Below are positions 59,543 to 64,000 of a DNA stretch of 64,000 nt, piece by piece; the stretch's first letter is position 1, and each line of letters begins with the position of its first letter. The DNA lies in the NCBI RefSeq assembly GCF_000973725.1, contig NZ_CP009621.1, positions 2,144,501-2,208,500 of the forward strand, in the 5' to 3' direction. Made by a program: the position numbers and the translations under genes. The DNA comes from Pontibacter korlensis. GTDB taxonomy: Bacteria; Bacteroidota; Bacteroidia; Cytophagales; Hymenobacteraceae. The notes beneath the pieces were generated by a model. That model saw only the letters and a program-made list of their open reading frames with translations. It was not told where the DNA came from and searched no databases.

Positions 59543-60328
59543 TTAATTTTTTTTCTCCCTGCCTCCCACGTTAATCACAAAACCAACAGCAAACACCGAA
59601 TAGGCTGCTGTAAGTGTATCGCGGTTCTTAAGGCCGATGGTGGTACCGCTGGTATACTGCAGCTGCACTGACGGATTTAATGTGAGGCGGGTGTAGAAGA
59701 TGGGTTCCAGGAAGATATTATCCTCCAACTCCCCCGGCACATTATTAACAGCATAATCGTGCATGTTAAGGTAACTTGCGCGGAGGGCAGTGCCATAATT
59801 CAACGGAAACTCCCTGTTCAGCAACCGCAGCGACTTTTTGCGCTTGGAAGTGAAGTTTACCTGCAGAAAATATTTGCTGAAGTTCGCATCGTAGCGTTCG
59901 TAGGTCATGACGCCTGTTTCCTTGTTTTCTTCTTTTTCTGTGCGCTCAGAGCTGCCTCCGCCAAAACCAGCGTAAATTTCTAGTATGCGATTATCTTCAG
60001 GACCAAAAGTTGTAAAGTAGCCACCGGCAGCTTCCAGCAGGTTATGGCGCAAATCCCGTTTACGGCGCTCGCTGCTCAGCATAGAACCATTCAACAGTAC
60101 ACCGAAATGGTCAGACACGGCATAGGCGGTGTTAAAAGTAATATTGCCTTTAGGTGTAACGTGGCCGCCAGCGCTCAATTCTCCCTTCTTGGTGAACATA
60201 GGTACGTTGGGCACATTAGGCATATAAGCAGAAGTGCCGCAACCAGCCAACACCAGGGGCAAAGCCAGAAGCAGCGCAAATTGTTTTATACTTTTATTTA
60301 AAGAGAAGGCGGTAAAGGGTGTATTCAT
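59543..60328 (-). CDS. Predicted outer-membrane lipoprotein of unknown function
   Basis: 261 aa. Signal with lipobox VLAGC (Cys29). Mature part has a Pro-rich start (AYMPNVPNVPMFTKKGELSA) and alternating strands (GNITFNTAYAVSDHFGVLLN; TLEIYAGFGGGSSERTEKE-like turns; YSVFAVGFVINVGG) suggesting a small barrel. No named family recalled with confidence. Confidence 0.6.
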   Translation of the reverse strand: MNTPFTAFSLNKSIKQFALLLALPLVLAGCGTSAYMPNVPNVPMFTKKGELSAGGHVTPKGNITFNTAYAVSDHFGVLLNGSMLSSERRKRDLRHNLLEAAGGYFTTFGPEDNRILEIYAGFGGGSSERTEKEENKETGVMTYERYDANFSKYFLQVNFTSKRKKSLRLLNREFPLNYGTALRASYLNMHDYAVNNVPGELEDNIFLEPIFYTRLTLNPSVQLQYTSGTTIGLKNRDTLTAAYSVFAVGFVINVGGREKKN

Positions 60329-60477
60329 AAAATTATATTCTGCGCAGCATAGTATGCCAACTTAGGCAAAGTAGGCAGTAATTACAAGCAAGCTTTGATA
60401 GATTTAGTGAAATATTCTGATTTTTAAGTTAAAAGCCTCAGGTACCTGTTGCATTTTTAACTAAAGGCACTTTGGCG

Positions 60478-60485
60478 TAGCTTTG
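60478..60485 (+). promoter_or_regulatory. Candidate -7 element before glycosyltransferase gene
   Basis: TAGCTTTG, the same octamer as before susC, 22 bp upstream of the ATG at 60508. No -33 TTG at ideal spacing. Confidence 0.4.
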
Positions 60486-60507
60486 CCTGTGCAGACACAT
60501 AGGCACA

Positions 60508-61509
60508 ATGAAAATACTGATCATACAAACGGCTTTTCTGGGAGATGTAGTATTGGCAACAGCATTGGTAGAAAAGCTGCATACTTTTTACCCGGAGGCT
60601 CAGCTTGACTTTCTGCTGCGTAAAGGTAACGAGGGGTTGCTGAAAGATCACCCGCTGCTGCGCCAGGTGCTGATCTGGAACAAGCAGGAAGGCAAGTATA
60701 AAAGTCTGATGCGGCTGCTCTCGCAAATCAGGGCTGAGAAGTATGACCTGGTTGTAAATGTGCAGCGTTTCGGCGCCACCGGCTTCCTGACAGCCTTTTC
60801 AGGTGCCAAAGAAACCGTTGGCTTTGAGAAAAATCCGTTTTCCCGCCTCTTTACCCGCCGCTATGTGCACGATGTAAAGTCTGGTACGCATGAGGTGGAG
60901 CGCAACAACATGCTCATCCAAAGTATAACAAACGCCATTCCGGCCAAGCCAAAGCTGTACCCTGGCCAGACAGATTTTGCCAAAGTAGAGCAGTGGAAGC
61001 AGGAGCCGTTCGTTTGCATGGCCCCAACCTCAGTGTGGTTTACGAAGCAGTACCCGCAGGAGCAGTGGGTAACACTCATCAACAGTATCGACCCAAAGTA
61101 TAAAATATACCTGCTGGGCTCACCTGCCGATAAGCAGCACTGTGAGGAGATCATGGCTCAAAGCACAAGCACTAGGGTGGAGAACCTGTGCGGGCAGCTA
61201 AACCTGCTGCAGTCTGCCGCGCTGATGCGTGATGCTGTATTGAACTATGTGAACGACTCGGGCCCAATGCACTTGGCATCAGCTCTGAATGCTCCTACCT
61301 GTGCCATCTACTGCTCTACGGTGCAGCGCTTTGGCTTTGGCCCGTTGGCTGATTTTGCCGAGGTGGTGGAGCGGGAAGGGCCGCTGTACTGCCGCCCCTG
61401 TGGCTTGCATGGCTACAAAGCTTGTCCTGAGGGCCACTTTAAATGTGCCCGTGAGATACGAAACGAACAGTTGCTGGCGGTGTTGGAGAAAGCTGCAGCA
61501 GTAGCATAA
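60508..61509 (+). CDS. Glycosyltransferase family 9 (heptosyltransferase-like)
   Basis: 333 aa, GT-B fold. N-terminal KILIIQTAFLGDVVLATALV (start-site loop), AQLDFLLRKGNEGLLKDHP, and the C-terminal donor-binding block YVNDSGPMHLASALNAPTCA (~245-265), then CRPCGLHGYKACPEGHFKC with four Cys near the end, as in WaaF-like enzymes. It probably adds heptose or another sugar to the LPS core at the inner membrane. The exact donor is not certain in Bacteroidota. Confidence 0.88.
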   Translation: MKILIIQTAFLGDVVLATALVEKLHTFYPEAQLDFLLRKGNEGLLKDHPLLRQVLIWNKQEGKYKSLMRLLSQIRAEKYDLVVNVQRFGATGFLTAFSGAKETVGFEKNPFSRLFTRRYVHDVKSGTHEVERNNMLIQSITNAIPAKPKLYPGQTDFAKVEQWKQEPFVCMAPTSVWFTKQYPQEQWVTLINSIDPKYKIYLLGSPADKQHCEEIMAQSTSTRVENLCGQLNLLQSAALMRDAVLNYVNDSGPMHLASALNAPTCAIYCSTVQRFGFGPLADFAEVVEREGPLYCRPCGLHGYKACPEGHFKCAREIRNEQLLAVLEKAAAVA

Positions 61510-61674
61510 GCAACTATAGGAGGAAGGGTAAGCACAGCCAAAGCTGATTTTATACTTAGGCAGCGTTTTACCACGTTGGAGTAGCAAGGCGGCGTGAAGT
61601 TGCCCGATCTGCAGCTTTATGCTAACTTTAATAGTGCAAATTACATCTACCTTAACCTTTTCAAAATAAAACTC

Positions 61675-62964
61675 ATGAAATACCTCCCGATAGGACAGGA
61701 GCTTTTTGTGCGCAACCGCCACAACTTTATAAAACAGCTTAAACCTTCGTCCATCGCTATTTTTCATTCTAATGATATGATGCCAACCAATGCCGACGGT
61801 ACTATGCCGTTCCGGCAAAACAGCGACCTGTTTTACCTGTCAGGTGTAGACCAGGAGGAGAGTATACTTGTGCTCTTCCCGGATTGCAAGGATGAACGCA
61901 TGAAAGAGCTGTTGTTCATACGCGAAACCAACGACCACATCCTGACTTGGGAGGGATATAAACTAACTAAGGAGCAGGCACGGGAGACTTCAGGCATCAA
62001 GACTGTTTACTGGACACACCAATTTGATCAAGTGCTGAATCTGCTGGCATTTGAGGCAGAACACCTTTACCTGAACACAAACGAGCACCTGCGTGCCGTA
62101 GTAGAGGTGGAAACCCGCGATGCTCGCTTCATCAAAACTATAAAAGAACGTTATCCGCTGCACAGGTACGAGCGGAGCGCCCCAATTATGCACCACTTGC
62201 GGGCTATTAAGTCTGAGCGTGAAATAGAGCTGATCCAGAAAGCATGCGATATTACTGATAAAGCATTCCGCAGGCTGCTAAGTTTTATAAAGCCAGGTGT
62301 AATGGAGTATGAGATTGAGGCGGAGATTTACCACGAATTCCTGCGCAACCGTTCCAAAGGGCCGGCTTATGAGTCTATTATTGCCTCAGGCGAAAATGCC
62401 TGTATCCTGCATTATGTAGATAACAACCGGGAGTGCAAAGACGGAGACCTTGTGTTGATGGACTTCGGGGCGGAATATGCCAACTATGCAGCAGACCTTA
62501 CGCGCACGGTGCCAGTTAACGGTAAGTTTACGAAGCGACAGCGCGAAGTATATAATTCGGTGCTGACTGTAATGAAAACAGCGGTACAAATGCTGGTGCC
62601 GGGGAACACGCTGGACCAGTACCACAAGTTTGTTGGTACCCTGATGGAGAACGAGCTGATAAAACTGGGCTTGCTCAATGAGGGCGATGTGCGTAACCAG
62701 GACCCTGAAAAGCCGCTGTATAAAAAGTACTTTATGCATGGCACTTCACACCACCTCGGGCTGGATGTACACGATGTTGGCAACAAGTTCAGGCCTTTTG
62801 AGGAGGGGATGGTGTTTACCTGTGAGCCCGGAATCTATATTCGGGAAGAAGGGATTGGAGTACGCCTGGAGAACGATATCCTCATCACCCACAACGGGCC
62901 AAAGGACCTAATGCAGAATATCCCTATAGAGGCCGACGACATTGAGCAACTGATGAAAAAATAA
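61675..62964 (+). CDS. pepP: Xaa-Pro aminopeptidase (aminopeptidase P, M24)
   Basis: 429 aa from MKYLPIGQELFVRNRHNF (61675); the frame extends upstream to a GTG but without homology. AMP_N domain (~1-130, with FRQNSDLFYLSGVDQEES), then the pita-bread M24 domain. Metal ligands: Asp in LVLMDFGAEYANYAADLTRT (two), His in MHGTSHHLGLDVHD, Glu in TCEPGIYI and Glu in GVRLENDILIT. It removes an N-terminal residue that precedes proline; cytosolic. Terminated by the hairpin at 62998. Confidence 0.94.
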   Translation: MKYLPIGQELFVRNRHNFIKQLKPSSIAIFHSNDMMPTNADGTMPFRQNSDLFYLSGVDQEESILVLFPDCKDERMKELLFIRETNDHILTWEGYKLTKEQARETSGIKTVYWTHQFDQVLNLLAFEAEHLYLNTNEHLRAVVEVETRDARFIKTIKERYPLHRYERSAPIMHHLRAIKSEREIELIQKACDITDKAFRRLLSFIKPGVMEYEIEAEIYHEFLRNRSKGPAYESIIASGENACILHYVDNNRECKDGDLVLMDFGAEYANYAADLTRTVPVNGKFTKRQREVYNSVLTVMKTAVQMLVPGNTLDQYHKFVGTLMENELIKLGLLNEGDVRNQDPEKPLYKKYFMHGTSHHLGLDVHDVGNKFRPFEEGMVFTCEPGIYIREEGIGVRLENDILITHNGPKDLMQNIPIEADDIEQLMKK

Positions 62965-62997
62965 GCATACCGGAAGTACCGTATGCACAATGCATGG

Positions 62998-63032
62998 AAA
63001 AGGCTGCAGGATAAATTCCTGCAGCCTTTTTT
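62998..63032 (+). terminator. Terminator of pepP
   Basis: AAAAGGCTGCAGG / CCTGCAGCCTTTT with a T-run; a weaker hairpin GCATAC / GTATGC precedes it at 62965-62986. Confidence 0.88.
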
Positions 63033-63353
63033 GTTGTGCTTACATCAAAAAAAAGTCCCTTGCATCAAAATAATTTTTGGCATAAAACCTTGCGCTACAG
63101 TTTCAGTTTGAAGTATAAACTATGTGCTTGGTAGAACCATCATCGAGAAAACCAGTACAATTTACCAAGTGGAGCACAATGTGTTATGTTCAACCGGTTA
63201 TTTAAGATGCCTATGGACGAACATTTTCTCTTTATGAAATGGCATGGTAGGAAGCCTCTGAGGTTTCCTGAAACGAGGGGATTTTTTAAGTATAAAATAA
63301 ACTCGTTTCAAAACATGCACGTATTGTCATATCAACATATATTTTGTAGAATC
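63033..63353 (+). other. Intergenic stretch before the beta-barrel gene
   Basis: About 320 bp. Contains inverted repeat TGAAACGAG / CTCGTTTCA at 63269-63310 and, at about 63340-63348, TATATTTTG, a near match to TANNTTTG (one extra base), just before the start codon. No RNA gene recognised. Confidence 0.4.
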
Positions 63354-64000
63354 ATGCAAACACATTTATCGAAAATTTGTAGACTAGCTTTCGCACTCGC
63401 GTTCCTGCTTATGGCAGGGCCCGATGTTTTTGCGCAAAGCTCCGACCAAAAAACAAACCTGCAGATATACGGAAGTGCCTTACAGTATAAAGGTGACATT
63501 ACAGGCGACGATGAGTTCGGCGACCTGGAGTGGGGCGGAGGTATATCGCTAAACCGCTACCTAAGCCCTTCTTTTGATGCAGGTTTGCATCTGACCTACG
63601 GTAGCACAGAGGATACAGGTATTGGCTCTATGGCTGGTAGCATGTTTGATGCTCAAATGGGTACAGCAATGCTGGGTCTGCGCCTGAAAATGTATGGTAC
63701 CATCCTGAAAGAGGATGCCTTTATAGGTCCATACCTTCAGATTGCGGGTGGTGGTGCCTGGGCTAAAACAGATGCGACCCGTGCCGATGGTACAATGCAG
63801 CAAGACGACAAGTTCTTTACTACAGCGGCCAGAGGTGGTGCCGGTATCCGTTTCCGTTTCTCTGATGCGGTAAGCGCTTTTGTGGAAACCAACTACATGA
63901 TCATCGGCCAAGATAAAATCGATGGCTATGATGTAGGCGACAACGACCGCTTCCTGATGCATAACGTGGGCCTTGGTTTTAACCTGGGTAAAGCAAAAGA
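63354..64000 (+). CDS. Outer-membrane beta-barrel protein, 3' end outside window
   Basis: At least 215 codons, open to the right edge. Signal peptide (MQTHLSKICRLAFALAFLLM ... DVFAQ), then a typical OMP beta-barrel of the type placed before OmpA domains: strands such as NLQIYGSALQYKGDITGDDE, LEWGGGISLNRYLSPSFDAG, AMLGLRLKMYGTILKEDAFI, GIRFRFSDAVSAFVETNYMI and RFLMHNVGLGFNLGKAK. Whether an OmpA peptidoglycan-binding domain follows cannot be seen here. Confidence 0.85.
   Translation, partial: MQTHLSKICRLAFALAFLLMAGPDVFAQSSDQKTNLQIYGSALQYKGDITGDDEFGDLEWGGGISLNRYLSPSFDAGLHLTYGSTEDTGIGSMAGSMFDAQMGTAMLGLRLKMYGTILKEDAFIGPYLQIAGGGAWAKTDATRADGTMQQDDKFFTTAARGGAGIRFRFSDAVSAFVETNYMIIGQDKIDGYDVGDNDRFLMHNVGLGFNLGKAK

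Overview
The window is a chromosomal segment from a member of the Bacteroidota, most likely the Cytophagales (Pontibacter/Hymenobacter-like; the genus is a guess). Supporting signs are a SusC/SusD pair, Bacteroidota-type -7 elements (TANNTTTG) before several genes, DUF2490 and OmpA-type envelope proteins, a Bacteroidota-style tyrosine integrase, and Cys-anchored lipoproteins throughout.

Left core (1-9.1 kb): the 3' end of a family 9 glycoside hydrolase, a DUF2490 outer-membrane protein on the other strand, and a three-gene unit of SusC receptor, SusD-like lipoprotein and exported calcineurin-like phosphoesterase.

Genomic island (9147-37873, 28.7 kb): it is bounded by an exact 44-bp direct repeat of the 3' part of a tRNA-Arg(ACG) gene. 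The intact tRNA lies at the right end and a tyrosine integrase sits just inside the left end. Exact 27-bp repeats lie inside both ends and may be integrase arm sites. Inside are: (a) two of three KilA-N proteins; (b) a type I restriction-modification operon, hsdM - membrane-anchored unknown - AbiA-like reverse transcriptase with a C-terminal HEPN-like motif - hsdS - hsdR; (c) a GC-rich module with a serine recombinase and an orphan HigA/Xre fusion antitoxin; (d) an integron-like cassette array (23.5-31.9 kb) of 13 small genes in one orientation, separated by 12 attC-like palindromes, with no integron integrase, carrying a class D beta-lactamase and many small membrane proteins and lipoproteins, its last attC-like site apparently interrupted by an ORF-less group II intron remnant; (e) a second GC-rich stretch with 20-bp tandem repeats, a small wHTH-like protein and an unknown gene; (f) a right-end cluster with a KilA-N/KilAC protein, an excisionase-like HTH protein and two unknowns. 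No relaxase or conjugation genes are visible, so the island looks integrase-mobile rather than self-transmissible.

Right core (37.9-64 kb): ordinary chromosomal genes, many closed by strong hairpins: TVP38/TMEM64 membrane protein, cystathionine gamma-synthase, OmpA lipoprotein, isoaspartyl peptidase/asparaginase, DUF5329, DUF421, thioredoxin, DNA polymerase III alpha, MFS transporter, LysM lytic transglycosylase, O-methyltransferase, M16 peptidase, family 9 glycosyltransferase, aminopeptidase P, and the start of an outer-membrane beta-barrel protein that runs off the right edge.

The most unusual features are the reverse transcriptase and its membrane-protein neighbour embedded in the type I restriction operon, and the integrase-less cassette array. 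All assignments are by eye from sequence; no database search was run.
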